Shown here: in pieces, positions 8,038 to 19,012 of the stretch
Layout: the number at the start of each line of letters is the position of its first letter
How positions within the stretch are numbered: the first letter of the stretch is position 1
Assembly (NCBI GenBank): GCA_012728015.1
Contig: JAAYFY010000087.1
Span: 1 to 32,294, forward strand
Direction of reading: 5' to 3'
DNA length: 32,294 bases
From: Clostridiaceae bacterium
Lineage (GTDB): Bacteria > Bacillota > Clostridia > DSM-8532
Program-made: the position numbers and the translations under genes
Notes under the pieces: generated by a model
The model's database searches: none
The model's input: only the letters and a program-made list of their open reading frames with translations
Told to the model about the DNA's origin: nothing

Positions 8038-9702
8038 TTACATTGTCTTTAAGACCGCGCCCTCATCGGCTGAGGAGACCATCCTCGCATAGCGGACCAG
8101 GTATCCGCCCTCCACCTTCGGAGGCGGGCAGACCCATTCCTTGCGCCTCTGCTCCAGTTCTTCCTCGGAAACCTTCAGGGTTATGGTGCATTTATTCATA
8201 TCTATAGCAATTATGTCCCCATCCCGGACCAGTGCTATGGGGCCGCCTTCGGCCGCTTCAGGGGAAACATGCCCTATGCTTGCGCCGCGTGTAGCGCCGC
8301 TGAACCTTCCGTCTGTAATCAGGGCCACATCTGCATCCAGCCCCATCCCTGCCAGCACCGAAGTGGGCATAAGCATTTCCCTCATGCCCGGACCGCCCTT
8401 CGGCCCTTCATACCTGATTACCACAACTTCGCCCTTTTTGATGGAACCAGAAAGTATTGCCTTGATGCACTCGTCCTCGGAATCGAATACCCTTGCAGGA
8501 CCTTCGTGGACCAGCATCTCCTCGGCTACCGCGCTTCTTTTCACAACGCAGCCATTTGGAGCGATATTGCCTTTAAGGACAGCTATGCCACCCGTCGGGC
8601 TATGGGGATTCTCAATTGGCCTTATAACCTGCGGGTTCCTGTTCCTTGCGCCGGCCAGGTTTTCGCCCACCGTCCTGCCGGTTACCGTTACAAGGTCAGG
8701 ATTGATGAGATTCTTTTTTGAAAGTTCTTTCATAACCGCGTAAACGCCTCCGGCGGCATGTAGATCCTCTACGAAATGCCTGCCCGCCGGTGCCAGCTTG
8801 CAGAGGTTCGGCGTCCTTGCGCTTATCTCGTTGGCCATCTCCAGGTCGAATCTTACGCCCGCCTCATAGGCTATAGCCGCAAGATGCAGCATGCTGTTTG
8901 TGCTGCAGCCCAATGCCATGTCCACGGCCAGCGCGTTGGCGAAAGCCTCGGGGTTCAGGATGTCCCGCGGTTTGATGTCGGCCTTCACCAGCTCCATGAT
9001 TTTAAATCCCGTCTTCTTGGCCAGACGCACCCGCTCGGCCATCACTGCCGGTATGGTGCCGTTGCCGGGCAGGGCCATGCCCAGGGCTTCAGTAAGGCAG
9101 TTCATGCTGTTGGCTGTAAACATACCGGAGCATGAACCACAGCTCGGGCAGGCGCGGTTCTCGTATTCGGCCAACTCTTCCCCGGTCATTTTGCCAGCGC
9201 TTACAGCTCCCACAGCTTCAAACATATCGGTAAGGCTGATGCCGGTGCTTCCGGCCCTGCCTGCCAGCATGGGGCCTCCGCTGACTACTATTGAAGGTAT
9301 GTTGACTCTGGCGGCTGCCATCAGCATGCCGGGAACTATCTTGTCGCAATTTGGTATAAGCACAAGGCCGTCAAACCCATGGGCAATTGTCATGGATTCG
9401 ATGGAATCAGCGATGAGTTCTCGTGAAGCCAGAGAATAATGCATGCCGGCATGGCCCATCGCGATGCCGTCGCATACGCCGATGGAAGGAAACTCAAAGG
9501 GCGTTCCGCCCGCGGCACGGATGCCTGCCTTTACTGCCTCGGCGATGGTATCAAGCCCGATATGACCGGGCACGATCTCGCTCTTGGCGTTTACAACCCC
9601 GATTAAGGGCCTGTCAATCTCTTCGTCGGTATATCCCATGGCCTTGAACAGGGACCTGTGGGGAGCTCTCTCAACGCCTTTCTTGACAATATCGCTTCTC
9701 AT
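8038..9702 (-). CDS. ilvD: Dihydroxy-acid dehydratase
   Basis: IlvD dehydrates dihydroxy-isovalerate and dihydroxy-methylvalerate to the corresponding keto acids, using an iron-sulfur cluster. The protein is 554 residues, as expected. Cluster and active-site motifs include [29 protein letters not shown] and [20 protein letters not shown] chose the ATG at 9702 (MRSDIVKKG) rather than the in-frame TTG at 9711, because the AGAGAGG ribosome site directly abuts the TTG but lies 9 bases before the ATG. It sits between leuB and the distal ilvB in the operon. Confidence 0.97.
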   Translation of the reverse strand: MRSDIVKKGVERAPHRSLFKAMGYTDEEIDRPLIGVVNAKSEIVPGHIGLDTIAEAVKAGIRAAGGTPFEFPSIGVCDGIAMGHAGMHYSLASRELIADSIESMTIAHGFDGLVLIPNCDKIVPGMLMAAARVNIPSIVVSGGPMLAGRAGSTGISLTDMFEAVGAVSAGKMTGEELAEYENRACPSCGSCSGMFTANSMNCLTEALGMALPGNGTIPAVMAERVRLAKKTGFKIMELVKADIKPRDILNPEAFANALAVDMALGCSTNSMLHLAAIAYEAGVRFDLEMANEISARTPNLCKLAPAGRHFVEDLHAAGGVYAVMKELSKKNLINPDLVTVTGRTVGENLAGARNRNPQVIRPIENPHSPTGGIAVLKGNIAPNGCVVKRSAVAEEMLVHEGPARVFDSEDECIKAILSGSIKKGEVVVIRYEGPKGGPGMREMLMPTSVLAGMGLDADVALITDGRFSGATRGASIGHVSPEAAEGGPIALVRDGDIIAIDMNKCTITLKVSEEELEQRRKEWVCPPPKVEGGYLVRYARMVSSADEGAVLKTM

Positions 9703-9724
9703 AGCATTCAACCTCTCTAAAGAT

Positions 9725-9771
9725 ACTGTGGGGACGGTTCATTTAACGTACAGGTGTTCCGTCCCTATTGT
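9725..9771. repeat. REP-like palindromic element between leuB and ilvD
   Basis: The 77-base gap between two operon genes is largely filled by an imperfect palindrome, GGGACGG (9731-9737) and CCGTCCC (9759-9765), with further partial pairing outwards. The GTGGGGACGGTTC wording resembles dispersed REP-type palindromes I know from other Clostridia. No second full copy is visible in this window. Confidence 0.5.
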
Positions 9772-9779
9772 TACTCCCT

Positions 9780-10850
9780 TTAAATATATCCGGCCACCAG
9801 CATGCCCATCTCGCGGGTTCCCACCAGCTTCTTGCCCGGGCTCATGATATCGCCGGTCCTGTATCCTTCCTCCAATACCCTGTCAACGGCTTTTTCAACA
9901 GCCCTGGCTTCATCCTCCAGCTGCATGGTGTACCTGAGCATCATGGCAACTGACAGTATTGTGGCCAATGGATTTGCCTTATCCTGCCCCGCGATGTCGG
10001 GCGCGGAGCCATGGATGGGTTCGTACAGCCCGAACCTTCCCTCTGCCAGGCTGGCCGAGGGCAGCATTCCTATGGAGCCGGTAATCATGCTGGCTTCATC
10101 GGACAGGATATCACCGAACATGTTGGTGGTAACAATCACATCGAACTGTTTCGGGTTCCGCACCAGCTGCATTGCGGCATTGTCCACGTACATATGCTCA
10201 AGGGCCACGTCGGGATAATCCCGGGCAACCTCTGTGACCACTTCCCGCCACAGCCGCGAGCTTTCCAGGACATTTGCCTTGTCGACACTGGTAACCTTTC
10301 CGCTTCTCTTTCTTGCGATTTCAAAAGCTATCCGGGCGATGCGCTCAACCTCGCCGACGCTGTAGGACTCGGTGTCGTAGGCCTCCTGGCCCATTTTTCC
10401 CGCGCGCCTCCCCCGCTCTCCGAAATAGATGCCGCCGGTAAGCTCCCGTACCACCATGATATCCATGCTCTCGCCGATGACATCAGGACGCAGGGTGCTT
10501 GCGTCACGCAATTCCTTGTTGAGTATGGCAGGGCGCAAGTTAGCGAAGAGCCCGAGGCTTCCCCTGAGCCCCAAAAGACCGGCTTCCGGCCTTTTATCCC
10601 CCGGAAGGCTGTCCCATTTCGGGCCTCCCATCGCTCCCAAAAGAACCGCGTCGCTTTTCATGCATTCGTCAAGGGTTTCCTTGGGCAGTGGGGTTCCGGT
10701 GGCGTCAATGGCGCATCCGCCTGCCAGCAGCTTCCCGAACCGGAAACTATGGCCGAACCTCCTGCCAACCTGCTCCAGCACCAGCAGCGCCTGTTCTGTT
10801 ACTTCCGGGCCTATGCCATCGCCCGGCAATACAGCAATCCTGTATTCCAT
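9780..10850 (-). CDS. leuB: 3-isopropylmalate dehydrogenase
   Basis: LeuB oxidises and decarboxylates 3-isopropylmalate with NAD to 2-ketoisocaproate in leucine synthesis. The same enzyme type acts on 3-methylmalate in the citramalate route to isoleucine. The 356-residue product starts [17 protein letters not shown], typical of the family, and has [27 protein letters not shown], the catalytic stretch [19 protein letters not shown] with [14 protein letters not shown], and [17 protein letters not shown] for NAD binding. The ATG at 10850 has an AAGGAGA site; ten further upstream codons of open frame are rejected on that basis. A 173-base gap without visible genes separates it from leuD. Confidence 0.97.
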   Translation of the reverse strand: MEYRIAVLPGDGIGPEVTEQALLVLEQVGRRFGHSFRFGKLLAGGCAIDATGTPLPKETLDECMKSDAVLLGAMGGPKWDSLPGDKRPEAGLLGLRGSLGLFANLRPAILNKELRDASTLRPDVIGESMDIMVVRELTGGIYFGERGRRAGKMGQEAYDTESYSVGEVERIARIAFEIARKRSGKVTSVDKANVLESSRLWREVVTEVARDYPDVALEHMYVDNAAMQLVRNPKQFDVIVTTNMFGDILSDEASMITGSIGMLPSASLAEGRFGLYEPIHGSAPDIAGQDKANPLATILSVAMMLRYTMQLEDEARAVEKAVDRVLEEGYRTGDIMSPGKKLVGTREMGMLVAGYI

Positions 10851-11023
10851 ACTAATCTCCTTTTCGCCTGAATACGGCATTTACCCTGTCCAGCAGCAAA
10901 CCCCTTCCCTAAGGTTTATGAAGAGGGATATAAGACAGGGAACCGCCGCTTGATACTAAATAAGTCCGCTTCCATAACCCGGGGCACAGCCAACTGTCTG
11001 CGAAACATTGAAGCAACCCCTGT

Positions 11024-11521
11024 TCAGTTATCCTTGTATTTGTCCCTGATATAGTTCACCAGCCCGTCGGCCGCCATGATCTTTTTCATGAATTCAGGGA
11101 ACGGGCGTGCCTTGAAGGCGGTTCCTTTGGTCAGGTTTCTTATGATCCCGGCATCGAAATCCACTTCCACCTCGTCTCCCGCTTCAATCCCCTTTACCGC
11201 CTGCTCGCATTCCAGGATTGGAAGCCCAATATTGATGGCATTCCTGTAGAATATCCTTGCGAATGTGGAAGCGATCACGCAGGATATACCGGAAGCCTTG
11301 ATGGCAATGGGCGCGTGCTCGCGGGAGGAGCCGCAGCCAAAGTTCCTGTCGGCCACGATAATATCGCCCGGCTTAACATTCTTCACGAAATCGGGATCGA
11401 TATCCTCCATGCAGTGAGCAGCCAGTTCCTTTGGATCTGAAGTGTTCAGATAACGGGCGGGGATGATTACATCGGTGTCAACATTGTTTTGATATCTGAA
11501 TACTTTACCCTTTACTTTCAT
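11024..11521 (-). CDS. leuD: 3-isopropylmalate dehydratase small subunit
   Basis: This is the swivelling-domain subunit which pairs with LeuC to isomerise isopropylmalate, and probably citramalate to 3-methylmalate in this operon. The 165-residue product is the short form common in Clostridia and archaea. Typical motifs are [13 protein letters not shown], the substrate-binding [14 protein letters not shown], and [12 protein letters not shown]. The start ATG is 11 bases after the leuC stop, with an AGGAGGG site inside that gap, indicating tight co-expression. Confidence 0.97.
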   Translation of the reverse strand: MKVKGKVFRYQNNVDTDVIIPARYLNTSDPKELAAHCMEDIDPDFVKNVKPGDIIVADRNFGCGSSREHAPIAIKASGISCVIASTFARIFYRNAINIGLPILECEQAVKGIEAGDEVEVDFDAGIIRNLTKGTAFKARPFPEFMKKIMAADGLVNYIRDKYKDN

Positions 11522-11532
11522 AAAACCCCTCC

Positions 11533-12804
11533 TTAATCTGCCTTAAGCAGAGTGTCCGGATCAGTGATCCTTCCCGTGACGGCAGACGCGGCCGCCACCG
11601 CGGGACTGGCCAGGTATACCTCTGATTCGGTATGGCCCATCCTGCCCACAAAGTTCCTGTTGGTAGTGGATACAGCCCGCTCACCCTTTCCCAGTATACC
11701 CATATGTCCGCCCAGGCATGGGCCGCAGGTAGGTGTGGAAACCACAGCGCCCGCCTCGATAAACTGTTCGATAAGGCCTTCTTTCAGGGCGTCAAGATAG
11801 ACCTTCTGGGTGCCGGGGAATATGATAACCCTGACGCCCCTCCTGACCTTTCTTCCCTTAAGGATCTTCGCCGCCACCCTCAGGTCCTCCAGGCGGCCAT
11901 TGGTGCATGATCCGATAACCACCTGGTGGATTTCCACATCCCCGGCCTCATCTATGGTCCTGGTGTTGTCTGGAAGATGCGGGAATGCTATGGTGGGACG
12001 GATCTTTGACAGATCGATCTCATAAGCCTCGTCATAAACGGCATCATCATCGGGCTCGTATGCCTTCCAGGGCTTTTTGGAATGGGCACGCGCATATTCC
12101 ATGGTCTTTTCGTCCACCATGAATATACCGTTCTTGGCGCCTGCCTCGATGGCCATATTGGCCATGGTGAAGCGACCGTCCATGGAGATGTTCTGAAGGC
12201 CTTCACCCATGAATTCCATGGACTTGTAAAGCGCTCCGTCCACCCCGATCATGCCTATTATATGAAGGATGATATCCTTGCCGCTTACCCATCCCGAAGG
12301 CTTTCCCCTTAGCACGAATTTAATGGCTGTTGGTACCTTGAACCAGCATTTTCCTGTTGCCATGCCCGCGCCCATGTCTGTGCTGCCGACACCGGTAGAA
12401 AATGCTCCAAGGGCGCCATAGGTACATGTGTGGGAATCGGCGCCTATCACCAGGTCCCCGGGGCCAACCAGGCCCTTTTCAGGCAGGAGGCAGTGTTCAA
12501 TGCCCATCTCGCCGACATCAAAGAAGTTCTCCACGCCCATTCTTTGGGCAAATTCCCTCACAAACCTGCATTGCTCGGCAGCCTTGATATCCTTGTTGGG
12601 AGTAAAGTGATCCAGCACAAGGGCAACCTTTGATTTATCGTAAACCTTATTGGCCCCCATCTTCTGGAATTCCCGGATGGCTACGGGAGCAGTTATATCG
12701 TTGCCCAGCACCAGGTCCAGATCAGCCTCAACCAGCTGTCCCGGTTCGACTTTGTCCAGGCCCGCATGCGCGGCAAGTATCTTCTGCGTCATAGTCATAC
12801 CCAT
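11533..12804 (-). CDS. leuC: 3-isopropylmalate dehydratase large subunit
   Basis: LeuC is the aconitase-like catalytic subunit holding a 4Fe-4S cluster. The 423-residue product is the archaeal/clostridial short type. Visible motifs include the N-terminal [40 protein letters not shown] with one cluster Cys, and [11 protein letters not shown] and [11 protein letters not shown] with the others. In-frame starts exist at a TTG (12813) and ATGs (12804, 12798). The AAGGAGG site is 3 bases from the TTG and 12 from the ATG at 12804, which I prefer. It follows cimA by 17 bases. Confidence 0.96.
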   Translation of the reverse strand: MGMTMTQKILAAHAGLDKVEPGQLVEADLDLVLGNDITAPVAIREFQKMGANKVYDKSKVALVLDHFTPNKDIKAAEQCRFVREFAQRMGVENFFDVGEMGIEHCLLPEKGLVGPGDLVIGADSHTCTYGALGAFSTGVGSTDMGAGMATGKCWFKVPTAIKFVLRGKPSGWVSGKDIILHIIGMIGVDGALYKSMEFMGEGLQNISMDGRFTMANMAIEAGAKNGIFMVDEKTMEYARAHSKKPWKAYEPDDDAVYDEAYEIDLSKIRPTIAFPHLPDNTRTIDEAGDVEIHQVVIGSCTNGRLEDLRVAAKILKGRKVRRGVRVIIFPGTQKVYLDALKEGLIEQFIEAGAVVSTPTCGPCLGGHMGILGKGERAVSTTNRNFVGRMGHTESEVYLASPAVAAASAVTGRITDPDTLLKAD

Positions 12805-12821
12805 ATTCCACAACGGCCTCC

Positions 12822-14411
12822 TTACATGTATACTCTTATCTTTTTCTCGAGATCCTTGATGAGCTTGTATTCTATGGAGTCAACAAGCGCAGTCCAGCTT
12901 GCCTCTATTATGTCGGTGGATACCCCGACGGTGGACCAAACGCTTTCCCCGTCGGTGGATTCGATGAGTACGCGTACCTTCGCGGCGGTGGCCGACTCGG
13001 AGTCTATCACGCGCACCTTGAAGTCTGTCAGGTGAACCGATGACAGTTCGGGATAGAATACCTCCAGGGCCTTGCGCAGGGCACGGTCCAGGGCATGTAC
13101 CGGTCCATCGCCTTCCGCTGCTGTGATCTCCGACCTGCCTTCAACCTTGACCTTTATGAGGGCTGAGGCAGAAGGACCCGGCTTTGATGGCTGCTCGGTT
13201 ATCAGCTTGAAGGATTCCAGCTCGAAGAAGGGTTGGTATTTACCAAGCTGCTTTCTTATGATCAGTTCAAAGGAGCTTTCGGCACCCTCAAACTGGTAGC
13301 CGTTATGCTCCAGCTCCTTTAGCCTGTTGATTACGGCCTCGGCTTCGCGGGATTCCTTGGTAATCGATGGACAGATCTCCCTCATCTTGTCTAGGATGGT
13401 TCTTCTTCCCGCAACCTCGGACATCAAAAAGCGCCTCTTGTTGCCTACCAGGTCAGGATCCACGTGTTCAAAGGATTTGGTCGCCTTGGCAACGCCGTCG
13501 ATATGCATCCCGCCCTTATGCGCAAAAGCGCTGTTGCCCACATAGGGATCCCTCTCGTTCATAGTCATATTCGAGATCTCCGAGATCTTCCTTGCCGCAT
13601 GGGTCAGCATCGCCAGCCTGTCCTGGGGTATGCAGGTTATCCCCTTTTTAAGCTGCAGGTTGGGTATGATGGTGGATAAGTTGGCGTTTCCGCAGCGTTC
13701 TCCGAAACCCAGGTATGTTCCCTGGACATGGGACGCTCCGGCCTCTACCGCCATGATGGTGTTGGCAACGGCCATACCCGCGTCGTTATGGGTGTGTATC
13801 CCGATCTTTACTTTAAAGGACTCGGCTACCTTCCTGGTGATCTCATAAATCTCGCTGGGGAAGCTTCCTCCGTTTGTATCGCAAAGCACAATACAGTCGG
13901 CCCCGCCTTCCACCGCCGCGTTAAGCGCTTTTAAAGCATAGTCGGGGTTTGCCTTATAACCGTCGTAGAAGTGCTCCGCGTCGAAGATGACTTCCTTTTT
14001 CTTTTTCTTGAAGAAGGCAACGGTCTCCCTGATCATATTCAGGTTCTCTTCAAGGGTTGTCCTTATAACTTCCTTGACGTGGAAATCCCAGCTCTTCCCG
14101 AATATGACGATGACAGGGGTACCGGCCGACAAAAGGGACTGGACATTGCTGTCCTCCTCCACGGTTATGTCGCGCCTTCTTGTGCTGCCGAAAGCCGCAA
14201 GCCTGGCATTCTTCAGTTTTACATGGCGCATCCTTTCGAAAAACTCGATATCCTTGGGGTTGGAACCGGGGTTGCCCGCCTCGATATACGCAACACCCAG
14301 GTCGTCCAGTGTCCTGACAATCTTCAGCTTGTCTTCCACCGAGAAAGATATTCCCTCTGCCTGCGCGCCATCTCTTAGAGTTGAATCAAATATATCAACC
14401 TTGCGCGTCAT
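12822..14411 (-). CDS. cimA: Citramalate synthase
   Basis: CimA condenses pyruvate with acetyl-CoA to (R)-citramalate, opening the threonine-independent route to 2-ketobutyrate and isoleucine. The 529-residue protein has an HMG-lyase-like TIM barrel: [13 protein letters not shown] near the N-terminus, [17 protein letters not shown] with metal-binding His residues, and [17 protein letters not shown] communication region and a C-terminal LeuA dimer (allosteric) domain follow ([10 protein letters not shown]..., [12 protein letters not shown]). The length, the start [17 protein letters not shown] and the wording match the citramalate synthase branch rather than LeuA. It occupies the place a leuA would hold between ilvC and leuC. 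It has an AAGGAGA site. Confidence 0.92.
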   Translation of the reverse strand: MTRKVDIFDSTLRDGAQAEGISFSVEDKLKIVRTLDDLGVAYIEAGNPGSNPKDIEFFERMRHVKLKNARLAAFGSTRRRDITVEEDSNVQSLLSAGTPVIVIFGKSWDFHVKEVIRTTLEENLNMIRETVAFFKKKKKEVIFDAEHFYDGYKANPDYALKALNAAVEGGADCIVLCDTNGGSFPSEIYEITRKVAESFKVKIGIHTHNDAGMAVANTIMAVEAGASHVQGTYLGFGERCGNANLSTIIPNLQLKKGITCIPQDRLAMLTHAARKISEISNMTMNERDPYVGNSAFAHKGGMHIDGVAKATKSFEHVDPDLVGNKRRFLMSEVAGRRTILDKMREICPSITKESREAEAVINRLKELEHNGYQFEGAESSFELIIRKQLGKYQPFFELESFKLITEQPSKPGPSASALIKVKVEGRSEITAAEGDGPVHALDRALRKALEVFYPELSSVHLTDFKVRVIDSESATAAKVRVLIESTDGESVWSTVGVSTDIIEASWTALVDSIEYKLIKDLEKKIRVYM

Positions 14412-14490
14412 GCCGCATTCTCCTTTCTGATGCTTGCTGAAACGAAAACATGTGTCCTTTGCCGCGTCTGTTCTTGCAAGCGCTTTGTCC

Positions 14491-16012
<1,522 letters not shown>

Positions 16013-16070
16013 CTCCCCTTACTCTCCTAAGCGATAATCGTTTTATCATAAGCGTTTGTTTTTCTTTTAG

Positions 16071-17678
16071 TTACAACGTGCTCTCGTCGGGGTCCACTAC
16101 GCATTCCACCAGGAACGGACCTTTATGGCCCAGGGCCTGGTCAAAGGCCGCTTCCAGCTCGTCGTCACTGGTTACGCGTACGCCCTTTATGCCATAAGCA
16201 CTGGCGAGCATGACGAAATTGGGGTTTTTCTCAAGGGCAATGTGGCCGGTCTGGCCGAACACCCTTTTCTGTATCTCCCTGACCATTCCCAGGTGGGAAT
16301 TATTGAAAAGCACCATTTTAAGGTCTATATTGTTGGCTGCTATCGTCCCCAATTCGAATATGCTCATCTGGAAGCCACCGTCACCGGTAACCGCAACTAC
16401 CTGTCTTTCGGGCGCGGCGATCTTCGCCCCCACAGCGGCGGGGATTCCATAGCCCATGGTACCCATGCCGCCCGATGTCATGAACTTTCTTCCCGGAAGG
16501 TCATCGAAATGCCTGGCGGTCCAGAACTGGTTCTGACCCACATCGGCAACCATTATGGCCGTGTCGTTGAGCTTACCGGACAAAACGCGGATGGCTTTTT
16601 TGGGATTCACAAGCGAACCGGTTTTGTAGGTTTCCTCTGTCTTCATGGTTCCCAGCGTTTCCAGCCAGGCGCTGGTATCCTTCCGCTTTATCTTTTCATT
16701 CATCTTTTTGAGGATCTGGCCAAGATCCCCGACAAGGGGCACCTGGGTTCCCACAATCTTGCCTATCTCGGCGGGATCCACGTCGATATGGACAATACTC
16801 ATGTTTTCAGGAAGTATCTGCGTTCCGCCGGCAGTCCTGTCCGCGATACGCGCCCCGATGAAAACCATGAGATCGGCCATGCGGACCGCCTCATTGGCGT
16901 ATGAAAAGCCGTGGGTCCCTATCATGCCTACATAATGGGCATGGTTGGACGGGAAAGCTCCCTTCCCCATCAGGGTATGGACCACTGGAATGCCCGATTT
17001 TTCAGAGAAGGTCAGAAGCTCGGCATGGGCACGCGACAGATTCACGCCGCCTCCGGCCAGGATCAGCGGCCTTTCGCTTTCGGCAATGGCCTTCAGCGCT
17101 CTTTTTATCTGCCCCGCGTGTCCCTTTACCGTCGGCTTGTAACCGGTGATCTGGACGGTTTCCGGGTAATTGCACGGTATGTCCTCGGCCTGGATGTCGT
17201 GGGGAAGGTCTATGAGCACGGGACCTGGCCTTCCGGTCGACGCTATATGGAAGGCCTCGCGGAAAATCCGCGGGAGCTGGCTCGCGTCCTTTACAAGGTA
17301 ATTGTGCTTGGTAAATGACTCGGTAGCTCCTGTTATATCCGCCTCCTGGAAAACGTCCCTGCCGATCATGGAACTGGGGACCTGTCCCGTCAATACCACC
17401 AGCGGGATTGAGTCCATGTATGCCGTGGCAATTCCCGTAATCAGGTTGGTAGCTCCGGGGCCGGAGGTTGCGATGCATACCCCCGTTTTACCCGACACCC
17501 TGGCATAACCGTTTGCGCTGTGGGCTGCCGCCGACTCCTGGCGCACCAGGATGTGCCTGATATCCGACTTTCTCAGCGCCTCGTAAACATGAACAATATA
17601 TCCTCCCGGATAGCCGAATACGGTATCCACACCTTCTTCAACCAGGAATCTTACAATAGCTTCGGCTGCTTTCAACAA
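16071..17678 (-). CDS. ilvB: Acetolactate synthase large subunit (first copy, beside ilvN)
   Basis: This is the promoter-proximal acetolactate synthase catalytic subunit and the natural partner of the IlvN encoded next. It carries VFGYPGGYIVHVYEAL, the catalytic Glu in VRQESAAAHSANGYAR, a central domain, and the ThDP motif GDGGFQ...FNN about 104 residues from the end. The frame is open to a GTG at 17687, but the ribosome site AAGGTGG (17684-17690) overlaps those codons. TTG at 17678 (5-base spacing) or 17675 (8 bases) fits better, giving 534-535 residues. Unlike the distal copy, it ends VVDPDESTL and lacks the usual C-terminal tail with a PMVPPGA-type motif. Confidence 0.94.
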   Translation of the reverse strand: MLKAAEAIVRFLVEEGVDTVFGYPGGYIVHVYEALRKSDIRHILVRQESAAAHSANGYARVSGKTGVCIATSGPGATNLITGIATAYMDSIPLVVLTGQVPSSMIGRDVFQEADITGATESFTKHNYLVKDASQLPRIFREAFHIASTGRPGPVLIDLPHDIQAEDIPCNYPETVQITGYKPTVKGHAGQIKRALKAIAESERPLILAGGGVNLSRAHAELLTFSEKSGIPVVHTLMGKGAFPSNHAHYVGMIGTHGFSYANEAVRMADLMVFIGARIADRTAGGTQILPENMSIVHIDVDPAEIGKIVGTQVPLVGDLGQILKKMNEKIKRKDTSAWLETLGTMKTEETYKTGSLVNPKKAIRVLSGKLNDTAIMVADVGQNQFWTARHFDDLPGRKFMTSGGMGTMGYGIPAAVGAKIAAPERQVVAVTGDGGFQMSIFELGTIAANNIDLKMVLFNNSHLGMVREIQKRVFGQTGHIALEKNPNFVMLASAYGIKGVRVTSDDELEAAFDQALGHKGPFLVECVVDPDESTL

Positions 17679-17700
17679 TTCCACCACCTTATCACGGTAT

Positions 17701-17746
17701 AAAAAAACCCTCGTTCCGATGTAGTTACATACAGCAGGGACGAGGG
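17701..17746 (-). terminator. T-box intrinsic terminator
   Basis: On the minus strand the stem CCCTCGTCCC / GGAACGAGGG (imperfect) is followed by seven T residues, 14 bases before the first possible ilvB start. It overlaps the 3' side of the T-box antiterminator, as expected for tRNA-controlled attenuation. Confidence 0.92.
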
Positions 17747-18009
17747 ATATACTCCACGTGTTACCACCCTATTTCATTCCCATCTTGCGATGAGAATCTC
17801 ACGAGGTTCAATCAAACCTTCACCTGTAACGGGGCTTGCCGTTTACTCCTACTTCTATAAAAGGTTCAGAGCAACTGTTCGGGAGGGATATGCAAGACTG
17901 CGGTCACGCCGGTTTACACCAACCACCGGCTCTCTGTGCTGACTTGTGCAGCAATGCACGGCTCCGTCATCACATTTATAGGGAATATTTAGTTATGAAA
18001 CTATGATTA
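17747..18009 (-). promoter_or_regulatory. T-box leader of the ilv-leu operon
   Basis: The transcript from the promoter at 18016-18045 carries a Stem I with GATGACGGAG, AGAGAGCCGGTGG...AACCGGC (distal arm) and a CCGAACAG return. The conserved T-box AGGGTGGTAACACG lies at 17757-17770, then the competing terminator. T-box leaders sense uncharged tRNA by pairing its anticodon with a specifier and its CCA end with the T-box bulge. The specifier could be ATC (Ile, 17887-17889) or CTC (Leu, 17883-17885). The fold I can draw, with TGCA/TGCA above and GGAG/CTCC below the loop, favours ATC, but this is not firm. The operon therefore should be switched on by branched-chain amino acid shortage. Confidence 0.93.
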
Positions 18010-18015
18010 GGCTCC

Positions 18016-18045
18016 ATTATATCAGCCACCATTCTTGCCTGTCAA
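18016..18045 (-). promoter_or_regulatory. Consensus sigma-A promoter of the ilv-leu operon
   Basis: TTGACA (18040-18045) and TATAAT (18016-18021) are exact consensus boxes with an 18-base spacer on the minus strand. Transcription would start near 18009, at the head of the T-box leader. Confidence 0.92.
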
Positions 18046-18070
18046 TACCTTTTTTCAAACCAGGTCTAAA

Positions 18071-18118
18071 CCACGGGGACGCCTGCGGTTCGGCAAGTCA
18101 GGGGGATCATCCCCGTGG
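18071..18118. other. Large hairpin between two divergent promoters
   Basis: CCACGGGGA (18071-18079) and TCCCCGTGG (18110-18118) form a perfect nine-base inverted repeat with a 30-base loop. It lies between the -35 boxes of the leftward ilv promoter and the rightward GDT1-gene promoter. There is no T-run, so a terminator is unlikely; it may be an operator or a chance structure. Confidence 0.4.
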
Positions 18119-18124
18119 CTTGCA

Positions 18125-18154
18125 TTGATAACCCGGTATCATAAATGATATAAT
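18125..18154 (+). promoter_or_regulatory. Sigma-A promoter of the GDT1-family gene
   Basis: TTGATA (18125-18130) and TATAAT (18149-18154) are 18 bases apart on the plus strand. Transcription would start near 18161, leaving a leader of about 120 bases. Confidence 0.8.
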
Positions 18155-18160
18155 TTGCTG

Positions 18161-18255
18161 TGCCTGCGGACTTGCCTGAAAAACTCCGGGCCAAAAATCA
18201 TATTGCGGAGCCTGTCAGCATCATTTATTTATTGGGTAGGCTACATCAGCAGGCA
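18161..18255 (+). promoter_or_regulatory. Structured leader upstream of the GDT1-family gene, possible riboswitch
   Basis: The transcript begins with TGCCTGC (18161-18167), which pairs exactly with GCAGGCA (18249-18255). Inside are CTCCG/CGGAG (18184-18188 with 18206-18210) and AGCCT/AGGCT (18209-18213 with 18238-18242), which overlap by two bases. This suggests a closed multi-branch fold. UPF0016 genes are often controlled by the manganese yybP-ykoY riboswitch, but I could not find that class's conserved loops here. Confidence 0.35.
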
Positions 18256-18283
18256 GCTCAAACATGGAAAGGGAAAACACGTA

Positions 18284-18994
18284 ATGACCGTTGATTTTGG
18301 CGTTTTTGCAACCACATTCGGTATGGTTCTTCTCATGGAAATGGGAGATAAAACACAGCTCCTGGTGATGGCCTGCGCTTCCAAATACAAAGCCCGGCAT
18401 GTTTTTGCCGGCATAACCATTTCCATAATCGTTCTGAACCTGCTTGCCGTGTCACTGGGCACAATCATCGGAGGAATAAAGATCATACAGGACATCGTAA
18501 AGGCAGCCGCCTCCCTGCTTTTCATCTTCTTTGGCCTTTTGTCACTCAGGAAGGAAGAGGAAGAAGCCACATGCTCAACAGGGACTTCGACGGGCGCCAT
18601 CATCACGGTGGCACTGGCCTTCTTTTTGGCTGAGATAGGCGACAAAACCCAGCTATCCACTTTCTCCTTCTCAACTCTCTATCCTGACAGTCCGGCCAGC
18701 GTTTTTATAGGCTCCACGGCGGCCCTGCTGATTGCCGACTGCATCGGCCTGGCCACCGGCGCTGTGGCACTGAAATACATTCCCAAGCGGATCATGGCTC
18801 TTATCTCTTCGTTCCTGTTCATCCTCTTCGGGCTGATCAGCGAATGGTCGGCTCTTCGTAATAACTTTGGCATGGATGAGACAAAGGCCCGGATCATTGT
18901 GGGGATTACGGCCATCATAGCCCTGCTGGCGGCGGCGATTATCCTCATATTTCAAAAAAAGCATGCGAAAGATTCTTGCCATACCACCAAATAG
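18284..18994 (+). CDS. TMEM165/GDT1 (UPF0016) family cation exporter, probably manganese
   Basis: This 236-residue membrane protein belongs to the GDT1/UPF0016 family, whose bacterial members export Mn2+ and related ions. Both signature motifs are present: EMGDKTQL near residue 20 in the first repeat and EIGDKTQL near residue 115 in the second, each starting a three-helix unit. A charged, flexible linker (RKEEEEATCSTG) joins the halves. The frame runs 43 codons upstream, but the ATG at 18284 follows a GGAAAGGGA site and begins directly with the first membrane segment. It has its own promoter and a structured leader. Ion specificity is inferred from the family. Confidence 0.93.
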   Translation: MTVDFGVFATTFGMVLLMEMGDKTQLLVMACASKYKARHVFAGITISIIVLNLLAVSLGTIIGGIKIIQDIVKAAASLLFIFFGLLSLRKEEEEATCSTGTSTGAIITVALAFFLAEIGDKTQLSTFSFSTLYPDSPASVFIGSTAALLIADCIGLATGAVALKYIPKRIMALISSFLFILFGLISEWSALRNNFGMDETKARIIVGITAIIALLAAAIILIFQKKHAKDSCHTTK

Positions 18995-19012
18995 TATGGT
19001 AGAATGATTTTT
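18978..19012 (+). terminator. Weak terminator overlapping the GDT1-family stop codon
   Basis: CCATAC (18979-18984) and GTATGG (18994-18999) form a short stem that includes the stop codon, followed by AGAATGATTTTT. The stem is short and the T-run delayed, so termination would be partial at best. Confidence 0.35.

Noticed and set aside
18161-18283. Ordinary yybP-ykoY manganese riboswitch
   Set aside because: The conserved GGGGAGUAGC start and the paired loops could not be found; reported only as a structured leader.
18155-18283. 43-residue N-terminal extension of the GDT1-family protein
   Set aside because: It would start inside the promoter region (-10 box at 18149-18154), before the predicted transcript start.
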